Part shown: positions 37,005 through 46,216 of the stretch, in pieces
Numbering within the stretch: position 1 is the first letter of the stretch
How the letters are laid out: each line of letters starts with the position of its first letter
Source of the DNA: Streptomyces antimycoticus
GTDB lineage: Bacteria > Actinomycetota > Actinomycetes > Streptomycetales > Streptomycetaceae
Direction of reading: 5' to 3'
Assembly: GCF_005405925.1 (NCBI RefSeq)
Contig: NZ_BJHV01000001.1
Location: 4,836,001 to 4,900,000, forward strand
Length of the DNA stretch: 64,000 nucleotides
Notes under the pieces: generated by a model
What the model saw: only the letters and a program-made list of their open reading frames with translations
What the model was told of the DNA's origin: nothing
Databases searched by the model: none
Position numbers and translations under genes: made by a program

Positions 37005-37871
37005 CTACGAGGCGTTGGCGCCGCTGACCGCGTCGGCCAGGGACGACAGCAGCTCCACCACGCCCGCCGGACCGTCGACCACCAGGTCGGCCCGCTGGGC
37101 GAGTTCGGTCACCTCCGTGCTGCCGCTGCACACCAGCACCCCCGGCACCCCCTCCTCGCGCAGCCGCTCCACCGCCCCGAACGCGGCCAGGTCGCCCAGG
37201 TCGTCGCCCGCGTAGAGCACGACTTCCGCGCCCGTGCGCCGTACGTACTCCGTGAGCGCGACGCCCTTGTCCATGCCCGGCGGCCGCAGCTCCAGCACCA
37301 GCCGGCCCGGCTCGACGATCAGCCCATGGCGCTCGGCCAGGGCGTGCAGCGGCGCGCGCAGCAGCTCGAACGTGGCCTGCGGGTCCTCGGCACGGCGGGT
37401 GTGGACGGCGACGGCGCGGCCCTTGTCCTCGATCCAGGTGCCCTGCGCGGCGCCGTACTCCTCGAGGACGGCGGGGAGTTCGGCCTGGACGGCGGCGACG
37501 CCGGGGTGCGGTTCGGGCGCCTGGACGGCGCCGCTCGCCGCGTCCCAGCGCTCGGCGCCGTAGAGACCGAGGACGACGAGCCCGTCCAGCCCCTCGGCCC
37601 CGGCGAAGCCGCCGTACCGGACGGCGACCTCGGCCGGACGGCCGGTGATCACCGCGGCGGAGCGCAGCCGCGGGGCCAGCCGGGAGAGCGCGGGGACGGC
37701 GCCGGGGTGGGCGCGGGCCTGGTCGGGGTCGGGGACGATCTCGGCGAGGGTGCCGTCGAAGTCGAGTCCGACAACGGCGCGGCCGGGCCGTTCGAGGAGG
37801 GCGGCGAGGCCCTCGCGGCCGGCGGCGGTGGTAGGTACGGGGAGGGGGTGACTGCCCATAGCGCTGCCCAT
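37005..37871 (-). CDS. otsB: Trehalose-6-phosphate phosphatase
   Basis: The product is 288 aa of the HAD superfamily. VGLDFDGTLAEIVPDPDQA is motif I, AAVITGRPAEVAVRYGG motif II, and ELRPPGMDKGVALTEYV plus YAGDDLGDLAAFGAVERL complete the active site. It removes phosphate from OtsA product to give trehalose. Unusually, otsB is on the opposite strand and converges with otsA rather than following it. Start ATG 37871; ATG 37859 is also possible. Confidence 0.93.
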   Translation of the reverse strand: MGSAMGSHPLPVPTTAAGREGLAALLERPGRAVVGLDFDGTLAEIVPDPDQARAHPGAVPALSRLAPRLRSAAVITGRPAEVAVRYGGFAGAEGLDGLVVLGLYGAERWDAASGAVQAPEPHPGVAAVQAELPAVLEEYGAAQGTWIEDKGRAVAVHTRRAEDPQATFELLRAPLHALAERHGLIVEPGRLVLELRPPGMDKGVALTEYVRRTGAEVVLYAGDDLGDLAAFGAVERLREEGVPGVLVCSGSTEVTELAQRADLVVDGPAGVVELLSSLADAVSGANAS

Positions 37872-37925
37872 GGCGGTGACCCTACCGGGCCCGGCGGCAC
37901 CACAGGCTTCCCCCGGGCGTCGCAT

Positions 37926-37988
37926 CGGTGAACGGCCCGGGCGTCCCACCGGTGAACGGCTCGGGCGTCCCACCGGTGACCGGCCCGG
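37926..37988. repeat. 24-bp tandem repeat
   Basis: Units CGGTGAACGGCCCGGGCGTC plus CCAC start at 37926 and 37950, with a partial third at 37974. It lies just upstream of otsB and downstream of the DUF3263 stop. It would fall in the otsB leader. Confidence 0.85.
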
Positions 37989-38000
37989 GGAGGTCCCTCC

Positions 38001-38303
38001 TCAGCGCCGTTCGCGGCGCTGGTCCCTGACCCGCCGCAGCCGGTTGACGGTCACCGGGTCGTGCTCCAGGGCCCTGGGGTCGTCCAACAGCGCGTTCAGC
38101 AGCTGGTAGTAGCGGGTCGGGGAGATGCCCAGCCGCTCCCGTATCGCCCGCTCCTTGGCGCCCGGGCCCGGCCAGCCGCGGCGCTCCACGGCGAGCACGG
38201 CCTGGTCGCGGTCGGACAGCCCAGCCTCCGGGCCCTCATCCCGCTCCTGGCCGGCGCGGTCTTCGGAAGGGTCGGGGCCGGGGCCGGGCGTGTCCACTGT
38301 CAT
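38001..38303 (-). CDS. DUF3263 protein (HTH-like)
   Basis: The product is 100 aa. After an acidic N-terminus, LSDRDQAVLAVERRGWPGPG and IRERLGISPTRYYQLLNALL match DUF3263, a small helix-turn-helix-like actinobacterial domain thought to bind DNA. ATG overlaps the stop of the sugar-binding lipoprotein (ATGA), implying one transcript. Confidence 0.8.
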   Translation of the reverse strand: MTVDTPGPGPDPSEDRAGQERDEGPEAGLSDRDQAVLAVERRGWPGPGAKERAIRERLGISPTRYYQLLNALLDDPRALEHDPVTVNRLRRVRDQRRERR

Positions 38304-39583
38304 GCCCCCGCATTCTCCATGGCGTCGGCCTCGCGCTGGATCTGGCCCAGCACGCTCGTCGGGTCGCCGCCCTTGGCCACGGTCGAGCCGATCTTCTGCT
38401 TGATCAGCTTGCTGACCTCCGCCCAGGAGGTCTTGTCGACCGGGTAGAACTCGGCGCTCTCCAGCTCGTCGAGGAACCGCCACAGCCGCTTGTACTCACG
38501 GTCGCCGAGCATCGTCTGCTCGACGGCGGTGGTCACCGGCAGCAGGTCGTACTCGGTGACGAAGTCCAGCACGTTCTTCTCGGTGTAGACGAAGTCGAGG
38601 AACTTCCCGATCTGCGTGCGATGGCCGTGCTGCTTGAAGGCCATCAGCCAGTCGGCGACGCCCATCGTCGACGGGGACTTGCCCCTGCGGCCGGGCAGGG
38701 GCGCGGTGCCGTAGCTGATGCCGTGGCCGGACGCCTGCTGCATCAGGGTCGGGTGGCCGTTGAGCATGCCGACCTCGCCCCGGGTGAAGGCGTCGAAGGC
38801 GTCCTGCCGGTTGGTGCGGGCCGGGGAGCCGGGGCCGGTGAGGTCCGCGCCGACCAGTTCGTCCCGCAGCCATTCGAAGGTCTCGATGTTCTCGGAGGAG
38901 TCGATGGTGTAGCTGCCGTTGGTGTCGGTGTAGCCACCACCGCCGCTGAGCATCCACATCATGGTCTCGGCCTGGCACTCCTCGGGGCCGAGCGGCAGCG
39001 CGTACGGGATCTTCACCCCACTGGCCTTGAGCCGGGCGGCCGCCTCCTTGAGCTCGTCCCAGCTGGTGGGGGCGGAGGATATACCGGCCTGGTCGAAGAG
39101 CTTCTTGTTGTAGAAGAGCAGCCGGGCGCTGGCCACGAACGGCACCCCGTACTGCACCCGCCGCACCTCGCCCGCCTGGGCGATCGAGGTGATGAAACCG
39201 GCCTGGGTGGGGATGGCGAGCATCTCGTCGGCGCGGTAGAGCTTGCCCTGCGCGGCATAGTCGGCGTACGCGCCGATCTGCGCGATGTCCGGGGCCTGAC
39301 CGCTCTTGACCATGTCGGCCACGCGCCGGTCCACTTCGGTCCAGCTGTAGACCTTGACCTCGACCTTGATCCCGCTGTTCTTGGCCTCGAAGGCCCGGGC
39401 CAGCTTGTTCCAGTACTTCTGGGAGCTGTTGGCGGTGCTGTCGCCGTAGTCGGCCGCGACCACCTTCAACGTGGTGTCACCGTCCGAGCCGGAGCTGTCG
39501 CCGCCACAGGCCGTGAGCCCGGGTGCCGTCGTCACCGCCGCGACACCCGCCGTTGTCAGACCCAAGAACCGTCGCCGCTGCAC
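38300..39583 (-). CDS. Extracellular sugar-binding lipoprotein (ABC importer)
   Basis: The product is 427 aa, a family 1 solute-binding protein. RRRFLGL at the start resembles a twin-arginine signal, followed by lipobox LTAC, so it is exported and lipid-anchored. Typical blocks: YSWTEVDRRVADMVKSGQAP, GVPFVASARLLFYNKKLFDQ, and PTSWDELKEAAARLK. No permease or ATPase gene is nearby; in Streptomyces such sugar importers share the MsiK ATPase. A dre site upstream suggests a chitin/GlcNAc-related substrate (inference). Confidence 0.85.
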   Translation of the reverse strand: MQRRRFLGLTTAGVAAVTTAPGLTACGGDSSGSDGDTTLKVVAADYGDSTANSSQKYWNKLARAFEAKNSGIKVEVKVYSWTEVDRRVADMVKSGQAPDIAQIGAYADYAAQGKLYRADEMLAIPTQAGFITSIAQAGEVRRVQYGVPFVASARLLFYNKKLFDQAGISSAPTSWDELKEAAARLKASGVKIPYALPLGPEECQAETMMWMLSGGGGYTDTNGSYTIDSSENIETFEWLRDELVGADLTGPGSPARTNRQDAFDAFTRGEVGMLNGHPTLMQQASGHGISYGTAPLPGRRGKSPSTMGVADWLMAFKQHGHRTQIGKFLDFVYTEKNVLDFVTEYDLLPVTTAVEQTMLGDREYKRLWRFLDELESAEFYPVDKTSWAEVSKLIKQKIGSTVAKGGDPTSVLGQIQREADAMENAGA

Positions 39584-39664
39584 CGCTGTTTTCCCACCCT
39601 ATGGCTTGTTTCATCCTCCAGGGTCCTCCCCCGAGGTCGAGCGAGTCTGCCTTGTAAACCTCCA

Positions 39665-39680
39665 CAAGGTCTACACCATG
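39665..39680. promoter_or_regulatory. DasR operator (dre) 1
   Basis: CAAGGTCTACACCATG. The core GGTCTACACCAT is identical to the 12-bp core of the dre consensus (ACTGGTCTACACCATT). It lies 82-97 bp upstream of the binding-protein start on the minus strand. Confidence 0.8.
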
Positions 39681-39831
39681 GGCATATCGCTTCGATATCG
39701 GCGGTTCACTTGCCCAGGTGAGGGGGTTGTTACACGCCAAAGTGCGATGTGTCACCCACTCACAAACGGAAGAACAGGTTCATACCAACTCCCTTACCGG
39801 CAACGGCGTGATCTCCTGACGAGAAGCGGCG

Positions 39832-39847
39832 AGTGGACTAGACCTCT
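39832..39847. promoter_or_regulatory. DasR operator (dre) 2
   Basis: AGTGGACTAGACCTCT matches 14 of 16 bases of the palindromic dre AGTGGTCTAGACCACT. It ends immediately before ATG 39849 of nagK. DasR, whose effectors are GlcN-6-P/GlcNAc-6-P, would repress the kinase and deacetylase from here. Confidence 0.85.
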
Positions 39848-39848
39848 C

Positions 39849-40808
39849 ATGGTGGATCGCGCGAGACTGTTCCATGTGAAACACGTCATCGCCCTGGATG
39901 TGGGCGGCACCGGTATGAAGGCCGCCCTGATCGGGGCGGACACCACACTCCTCCACGAGGCCCGGAGGCCCACCGAGCGGGAGCGCGGACCCGAGGCGGT
40001 CGTCGACGCGATCCTCGACTTCGCCGCCGAGCTGCGCGAGATCGGCGAACGGCGGTTCGGCGGGCCCCCGGTGGCCGCGGGGGTCGGCGTGCCCGGGGTC
40101 CTGGACGAGGACCGCGGGGTGGCCGTCTTCGCCGCCAACCTCGGCTGGAGCGATGTCCCGCTGCGCGCGCTGCTCACCGAGCGGCTGGGCGGGATCCCGG
40201 TCGCGCTCGGGCACGACGTCCGGATGGGCGGGCTGGCCGAGGGGCGGATAGGAGCGGGCGAGGGCGCGCGGCGCTTCCTGTTCGTCTCCGTCGGCACCGG
40301 GATCGCGGGCGCCATCGGCATCGACGGGCGGATCGACCCCGGAGCGCACGGTTCCTCCGGCGAGATCGGCCATATCGTCGTCCGGCCGGGCGGCCCGGCC
40401 TGCGGCTGCGGTCAGTCCGGCTGCCTGGAGGCGCTCGCCTCGGCGGCGGCGGTGGGCCGCGCCTGGGCCGGTGCGAGCGGCGATCCGGCGGCCGACGCCG
40501 CCGACTGTGCCAAGGCCGTCCGGTCCGGCGATCCGAGGGCCGTGGCCGTGTGGGGGGAGATGGTGAGCGCGCTCGCCGACGGTCTGGTGACCGGCCTCAC
40601 CCTGCTGGACCCCGGTGTGCTGATCGTCGGCGGTGGGCTGGCCGAGGCCGGGGAGACCCTGTTCGCACCGCTGCGCACCGCGGTCGAGGAGCGGCTCACC
40701 TTCCAGCAGCTTCCCCGTATCGTCCCGGCGGCCCTCGGGGACACCGCCGGCTGCCTGGGCGCGGGTCTGCTCGCCTGGGATCGACTCTCCACGGAGGTAA
40801 CCGCCTGA
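39849..40808 (+). CDS. nagK: N-acetylglucosamine kinase (ROK family)
   Basis: The product is about 319 aa. ALDVGGTGMKAAL is the ATP-binding motif and GGPACGCGQSGCLEALAS is the ROK zinc-binding signature, typical of sugar kinases. The partner gene nagA and dre sites make GlcNAc the likely substrate. ATG 39849 is directly after dre 2; GTG 39876 (VKHVIALDVGG) is an alternative that would place the operator fully in the leader. It overlaps nagA by 1 bp (TGATG). Confidence 0.9.
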   Translation: MVDRARLFHVKHVIALDVGGTGMKAALIGADTTLLHEARRPTERERGPEAVVDAILDFAAELREIGERRFGGPPVAAGVGVPGVLDEDRGVAVFAANLGWSDVPLRALLTERLGGIPVALGHDVRMGGLAEGRIGAGEGARRFLFVSVGTGIAGAIGIDGRIDPGAHGSSGEIGHIVVRPGGPACGCGQSGCLEALASAAAVGRAWAGASGDPAADAADCAKAVRSGDPRAVAVWGEMVSALADGLVTGLTLLDPGVLIVGGGLAEAGETLFAPLRTAVEERLTFQQLPRIVPAALGDTAGCLGAGLLAWDRLSTEVTA

Positions 40809-41992
40809 TGGTCCAGCGAACGGTTCTCACAGGCGCCCGGGTGGTCCTGCCGGGAGGCGTGGTCGACAACGGGCGGGTGACGGTCGAGGGCACGCGCATC
40901 ACCGTGGCGGGGCCGTCGGCCGATCCCGCGTCCGGCCGGGGCGAGGAGGCGGTGGAGGCACTCGACCTGCCGGGCCGCTGGATCGTCCCCGGCTTCGTGG
41001 ACCTGCATGTGCACGGCGGCGGCGGCGCCTCGTTCTCGGCGGGCACCCCCGAGGAGTCGCTGACCGCCATCCGTACGCACCGGCTGCACGGCACCACCAC
41101 GATGCTCGCCTCCACCGTCACCGGCGATCTGGACGACCTCGCCCGGCAGGCCGCCGTCCTCTCGGAGCTGGTGGAGCAGGGCGAGTTGGCGGGCATCCAC
41201 TTCGAGGGGCCGTTCATCTCCCCCCACCGCTGCGGCGCCCACCAGCCATCGCTGCTGCGCGCGCCCGATCCGGCGGATGTGCGCAAGCTGGTGGACGCGG
41301 CGCGCGGCACCGCGCGGATGATGACGCTGGCCCCCGAACTGCCGGGCGGGCTGGAGTCCGTCCGGCTGCTGGCCGACAGCGGCGTCCTCGCGGCCGTCGG
41401 CCACACCGACTCGACGTACGAGGCGACACGGGAGGCCGTCGAGGCGGGCGCGACCGTGGCGACCCACCTGTTCAACGCGATGCCGTCGCTGCTGCACCGC
41501 GCCCCCGGCCCGATCGCCGCGCTGCTGGAGGACGAGCGGGTCACCATCGAGCTGATCAACGACGGCACCCATCTGCACCCCGCCATGCTGGAGCTGGCGT
41601 TCCACCGGGCGGGCGCGGACCGGGTCGCCTTCATCACCGACGCGATGGGCGCGGCGGGCATGAACGACGGGCGCTATCCGCTCGGCCCCATGGAGGTCGA
41701 GGTCAAGGACGGCGTCGCGCGGATCAGCGACGGGCCGACGGCCGGCTCCATCGCGGGCTCCACCCTCACCCTGGACCGGGCCTTCCAGCGGGCCGTCACG
41801 ATCGACGGGCTCAGCGTGGAGCAGACCGTAAGGGCGCTGTCCGCGACCCCCGCCCGGCTGCTGGGCATCGCCGACCGGGTGGGCTCGCTCGAGGTGGGCA
41901 AGGACGCGGATCTCGTCGTGCTCGACGACGACTTCCGGCTGCGGGGCGTGATGCGCCGGGGCGGTTGGGTGGTCCATCCCGAACTGGGCTGA
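40808..41992 (+). CDS. nagA: N-acetylglucosamine-6-phosphate deacetylase
   Basis: The product is 394 aa of the amidohydrolase superfamily. It deacetylates GlcNAc-6-P to GlcN-6-P. Metal-binding and catalytic blocks: PGFVDLHVHGGGGASF, HFEGPFISPHRCGAHQPSLL, AVGHTDSTYEATREAVEAGA, THLFNAMPSLLHRAPGP, FITDAMGAAGMNDGRYPLGP (catalytic Asp) and LEVGKDADLVVLDDDF. It forms an operon with nagK. It also handles GlcNAc-6-P released by MurQ. Confidence 0.95.
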   Translation: MVQRTVLTGARVVLPGGVVDNGRVTVEGTRITVAGPSADPASGRGEEAVEALDLPGRWIVPGFVDLHVHGGGGASFSAGTPEESLTAIRTHRLHGTTTMLASTVTGDLDDLARQAAVLSELVEQGELAGIHFEGPFISPHRCGAHQPSLLRAPDPADVRKLVDAARGTARMMTLAPELPGGLESVRLLADSGVLAAVGHTDSTYEATREAVEAGATVATHLFNAMPSLLHRAPGPIAALLEDERVTIELINDGTHLHPAMLELAFHRAGADRVAFITDAMGAAGMNDGRYPLGPMEVEVKDGVARISDGPTAGSIAGSTLTLDRAFQRAVTIDGLSVEQTVRALSATPARLLGIADRVGSLEVGKDADLVVLDDDFRLRGVMRRGGWVVHPELG

Positions 41993-42075
41993 AGTGCCCC
42001 GGTTTCAGGGGGCGATGACGGTGTCCAGAACGGCACGGAGGTCTGGGCCGAAGCCACTCGTTTTGGCATGATCGC

Positions 42076-42170
42076 TCGGGCACGGGCACGGGCATGAGCA
42101 CGGGCTCAGGTACGGGCACGCGCTCGGGCATGGGTACGGGCTCGGGACCAGGCACGGGTATGTACGGCTC
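42076..42170. repeat. Degenerate hexanucleotide repeats
   Basis: A run of GGGCAC/GGGCTC/GGTACGGGC units separated by variants, located in the 240-bp spacer between nagA and the PfkB kinase. Visible directly; no role assigned. Confidence 0.7.
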
Positions 42171-42235
42171 GGCACACAGTCGCGTTCAGCACAGGAATCT
42201 CCGTCCGGCGGGGGGACGGGAGAGGGGATGCCAGG

Positions 42236-43197
42236 GTGATCCTCACGGTCACGCTCAACACCGCCCTCGACGTCACCTACCGGGTGCCGGAACTGCGTCC
42301 ACACGCCACCCACCGCGTCACCGAGGTCACCGAACGGCCCGGCGGCAAGGGCCTCAACGTGGCCCGGGTGCTGGCCGCCCTGGGCCACGACACCGTCGTC
42401 ACCGGCTTCGTCGGCGGGGTCACCGGCGCGGTGCTGCGGCAACTGCTCGGCGGAATCGCCGTACCCGGCACCGGCCCCAAGGCACCGCACGGAACGATCA
42501 CCGACGCACTGGTCCCGATCGCCGGCACCACCCGGCGCACCATCGGCGTCGTGGACGCCACCACGGGCGACACCACCCAGCTCAACGAGCCCGGCCCGAA
42601 CGTCACCACCCCCGAGTGGTCCACCTTCATGGACGCTTACGGCCGGCTGCTGCGCGAGGCGTCGGCGGTCGCGCTGTGCGGCAGCCTGCCCCCGGGGTCC
42701 CGGTCGGGACGTACGCCCAGCTCATCCGGGAGGCGCATGCGGCGGGCGTGCCCACCCTGCTGGACACCAGCGGCGAACCGCTGCGCCGGGGCATCGCCGC
42801 CCGCCCCCATCTCGTCAAGCCCAACATCGATGAGCTCGCCGGGCTCACCGGCTCCACCGACCCGCTGCGCGCCGCGCGTGACGCCCGGCGGCGCGGGGCG
42901 CGCGCGGTGGCCGCCTCGCTCGGCCCCCACGGCATGCTCGCGGTCACCGCCCACGGCGCCTGGCGCGCCGCCCCGCCGCGCCGACTGGCGGGCAATCCGA
43001 CCGGGGCCGGGGACGCGGCGGTCGCGGGGCTGTTGTCCGGGCTGGTCGAGGAGGCGCCGTGGCCGGACCGGCTCGCCCGCGCGGTGGCCCTGTCGGCGGC
43101 GGCCGTACGGGCCCCGGTGGCGGGCGAGTTCGACCGGGCGGTCTACGACGAGGTGCTGGCGGGCGTCGAGGTGACGGAGCACCCGGCGGCGGCGTGA
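42236..43197 (+). CDS. PfkB-family sugar kinase, 1-phosphofructokinase-like (frameshifted)
   Basis: The product is 320 aa after correction. GGKGLNVARVLAALGHDTVV is the PfkB signature 1 and NPTGAGDAAVAGLLSGLVEE signature 2 with the catalytic Asp. Tagatose-6-P/fructose-1-P kinases are the closest relatives. The frame breaks after ALCGSLPPG; adding one base in the adjoining C5/G4 runs (42689-42697) joins it to VPVGTYAQLIREAHAAGVPT. GTG 42236 (VILTVTLNTALDVTYRVPEL). Beside nagA it could phosphorylate amino-sugar or tagatose derivatives. Confidence 0.8.
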
Positions 43198-43243
43198 GGC
43201 CGCCGCGAGCACCGCCGCACGTTCACAAGCCCCGCACCCTCGT

Positions 43244-43270
43244 GGGGCCCCAGCACCTCTCCGGGGCCCC
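43244..43270. terminator. Bidirectional terminator candidate
   Basis: Two GGGGCCCC blocks (43244-43251 and 43263-43270) can pair across an 11-nt loop. Located between the convergent kinase and CBM-protein genes. No U-tract. Confidence 0.55.
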
Positions 43271-43291
43271 GCCCTTGGCGGTCGCCCCGGC

Positions 43292-44278
43292 CTAGCCCTT
43301 GGCCTTGGCCAGCCACATCTGGTCGATGTTGGCGTTGCACTTGTCGCCGTTCTCACACGACACGGTGATCGTGTTGGTGCCCTTGCTGAGCTGGACGATC
43401 GACCAGGTCTCCGTCCAGCCCTTCTCGAAGTCACCCTTCGGCGCGCCCGCGAAGTTCTTCATGTTGAGCGGCCGCGCCTCCTTCTTGCCGTTGATCGTCA
43501 GCGACATGCTCTGGTCCTCGCCGGGCACGCCGTACGTGACGTACAGCCGGTACGACTTCGCCTTGGCCACGTCCACGCTCCAGGTCGCGGAGGCGCCCGG
43601 GGCGTTGACGCCGACGTAGGAGCCGCCGTCGGCCTTGGCGCCCTGGATGGCGCTCGCGGGGGCCGCGCCGCCGGTCAGCCGCATCTTGGCGGCGTCCTCG
43701 GTGGGCAGGTTCTCGTCCGGGGCCTTGGAGGGCCCGGAGGATTCGCCGGGCCCGACACTGGAGCCCGCCGTGGGCTGGTTCGTCGAATCGGCCTGGCCGT
43801 CCTTCTTGTCGTCACCGTTGGTGATCATGGCGACGCCGATCCCCACGATGACCACCGCGACCACGGCGATCGCACCGATCAGCAGCCCCCTGTTGTTGGG
43901 ACCGCGGCCGCCTCCCCCATGGCCGCCGCGCGGGGCGTCCGCACCGGGCTGGCGGGGTGCCCCGCCGGGCAGGGTCTCGGGGGCGGCGTAGTGGGCGTTC
44001 TGCCGACCGTAGCCGCCCTGCTGGCCGTACCCCTGCGGCTGCTGGTTCGGGATCTGCTGGCCGTAGTTGCGCTCGCCCACCGCACGGACCTGGTTGTAGG
44101 AGGTGCGCGGGACTCCTGGCTGGGCCGGACCTGGGTAGCCGTAGCCACCGGCGCGGGGGGCGGCACCCGGCTGACCCGACTGACCGCCCTGGTCCCCCTG
44201 GTCGCCTTCCGAGCGGTACAGGTAGGCGAACGGGTCGTCGTTCTCCGGTGTGCCCGAGCCGTTGTTGCCGGCCGTCAT
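43292..44278 (-). CDS. Membrane-anchored carbohydrate-binding-like protein
   Basis: The product is 328 aa. Residues 1-125 are Gly/Gln/Pro-rich and disordered (QQIPNQQPQGYGQQGGYGRQ). One membrane helix follows at about 130-152 (GLLIGAIAVVAVVIVGIGVA). The exterior C-terminal ~120 residues match CBM35/CBM6-like beta domains (GASATWSVDVAKAKSYRLYV; STNTITVSCENGDKCNANIDQ-like end). Probably binds cell-wall or extracellular polysaccharide. From memory a similar protein sits between nagA and cdgB in S. coelicolor. Confidence 0.8.
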   Translation of the reverse strand: MTAGNNGSGTPENDDPFAYLYRSEGDQGDQGGQSGQPGAAPRAGGYGYPGPAQPGVPRTSYNQVRAVGERNYGQQIPNQQPQGYGQQGGYGRQNAHYAAPETLPGGAPRQPGADAPRGGHGGGGRGPNNRGLLIGAIAVVAVVIVGIGVAMITNGDDKKDGQADSTNQPTAGSSVGPGESSGPSKAPDENLPTEDAAKMRLTGGAAPASAIQGAKADGGSYVGVNAPGASATWSVDVAKAKSYRLYVTYGVPGEDQSMSLTINGKKEARPLNMKNFAGAPKGDFEKGWTETWSIVQLSKGTNTITVSCENGDKCNANIDQMWLAKAKG

Positions 44279-44528
44279 CCCTCGTCACTCCCCTATGCAT
44301 ATGGCCATCGGCGCAGGATCAGAACGCGCCACGACAGCTCATATCAGGGTCGAGAGGGCCTCAACAGGGCGTGTGCTGTCCGGATGGCCAATATTCACGA
44401 TCGGTTCACTGTCGGCGGCAGGGCCGCATCGGCGCAGCCTACCGCGACCGACCGCCCCCACACCTCATTCGGCCGGTCGGTGCACCCCTCCTACCCCCGA
44501 CATATCTCACAACCATCCACCGGCACAG

Positions 44529-46216
44529 CTACCCGGCTCGGCGGCGCTCCTTGGAGCGGGACCGCTTCTCGATGTACATCCGCTGGTCAGCGGAGTGCAG
44601 CACCTCTTCGGCCGACATTCCGCAGCCCGCCCAGCCGATGCCGAAACTGGCACCGACCCGGACGGCCCGGCCGTCGACCCGGATGGGCGGGGTGATCGCA
44701 TTGCGCAGCCGCACCGCCAGGTCCTGGGCGTCGGCCCGGCCGAGGCCATCGGCGAGGACGACGAACTCGTCGCCGCCGAGGCGGGCGACCGTGTCCCCCT
44801 CCCGCACGCCGTTGGTCAGCCGGCGGGCGACCTCGATCAGCACGGCGTCGCCCGCGTGGTGCCCGAAGCGGTCGTTGATGGACTTGAAGCCGTCGAGGTC
44901 GCAGAAGAGCACCGCGAGCCCCTTATGGCCATCGTCGGCGTTGGAGTCCTCGTTGGGCGGGATGGTGTGCACATGGCCGTCGAACGGGACGCTCTCGGCG
45001 GGGGCGGGGTGCCGAAGCACTCGAAGTCGTCGAAGCCGTGCAGATGCCCCGCCGCGTCGACATAGACCCCGCCGGCGCCCGCGCCGTCGGGCGAGGCGGC
45101 CTCCTCGTCGTAGCCCCCGCCCGGCCGGGGCGGGGTGGCGCACAGCCGGGCGGCGAGCCGGGCACGCAGCTCGGCGCTGTTGGGCAGACCGGTCAGGGAG
45201 TCATGGCTGGCGCGGTGGGCGAGCTGCAGCTCATGGCGCTTGCGCTCCTCGATGTCCTCGACATGGGTGAGCAGGAAGCGCGGGCCGTCGGCGGCGTCGG
45301 CCACCACCGAGTTGCGCAGCGAGACCCAGACGTACGAACCGTCGCGGCGGGCCAGGCGCAGCTCGGCGCGGCCGCCCTCGGCGGAGGTGCGCAACAGGGT
45401 GCCGATGTCCTCGGGGTGGACGAGGTCGGAGAAGGAGAAGCGGCGCATCGCGGAGGCGGGGCGGCCCAGCAGCCGGCACAGGGCGTCGTTGGTGCGCAGC
45501 AGCCGGCCGTGCTGATCGCCGCCCATCTCGGCGATGGCCATACCGCTGGGCGCGTACTCGAATGCCTGCCGGAAGGACTCCTCGCTGGCGCGCAGCGCCT
45601 GCTGCTCGCGCTCCAGGCGCAGCAGGGCGCGCTGCATGTTGCCGCGCAGCCGGGCGTTGCCGATCGCGACGGCGGCGTGGAAGGCGTACATCTGGAGGGC
45701 CTCACGGCCCCAGGCGCCGGGGCGGCGGCCGTTGCGCGGTTTGTCGACGGAGATGACGCCGATGAGCTCGCCGCCGGAGGCGCCCGCCGCGTAGAGCGGG
45801 GCGAACAGGCGGTCCATGGGGTGCCATTCGTCGGGAAAGCGGGGCGCGGGGCCGGGGGTGTGCCACTGCGGGACATCGTCGTCGTCGAGGACCCAGCCCT
45901 CGCTGTACGGGATGAAGCGCAGATCGCCCCAGCGGTCGCCCATGGACAGCCGGCGCTCCCAGGAGCAGCGGGAGCCGACCCGCCCGGCCATCAGCGCCTC
46001 GGCCCCGGCGCTGCCGCCGACGGCGGCGACGACGAGGTCTCCGTCGGGGCGGACGAGGTTGACGGCCGACAGCTCGAACCCGAGCCCGGTGATGACGCCG
46101 TCGGCGACGGCCTGAAGCGTGTCGGCGAGGCTGCGGGCGGTGTTCAGATCGGCGACCACCTGGTGCAGCTGCCGCAGTGTCGCAAGGCGGATGTACGGCT
46201 CCGACTCGGTCTCCAT
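44529..46216 (-). CDS. cdgB: GAF-PAS-GGDEF diguanylate cyclase CdgB (frameshifted)
   Basis: The product is 562 aa after correction. An N-terminal GAF-like domain (LRQLHQVVADLNTARSLADT; EWHPMDRLFAPLYAAG) is followed by a PAS/PAC domain (SFRQAFEYAPSGMAIAEMGG; LLTHVEDIEERKRHELQ) and a GGDEF domain (LFCDLDGFKSINDRFGHHAG; VARLGGDEFVVLADGL) with an intact active-site motif. It makes cyclic di-GMP, which controls BldD and development. The frame breaks in the linker at about 44999-45009; adding one base in the C/G runs joins FGT to PAPAESVPFDGHVHT. ATG 46216 has GGGGGAG. Confidence 0.88.
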
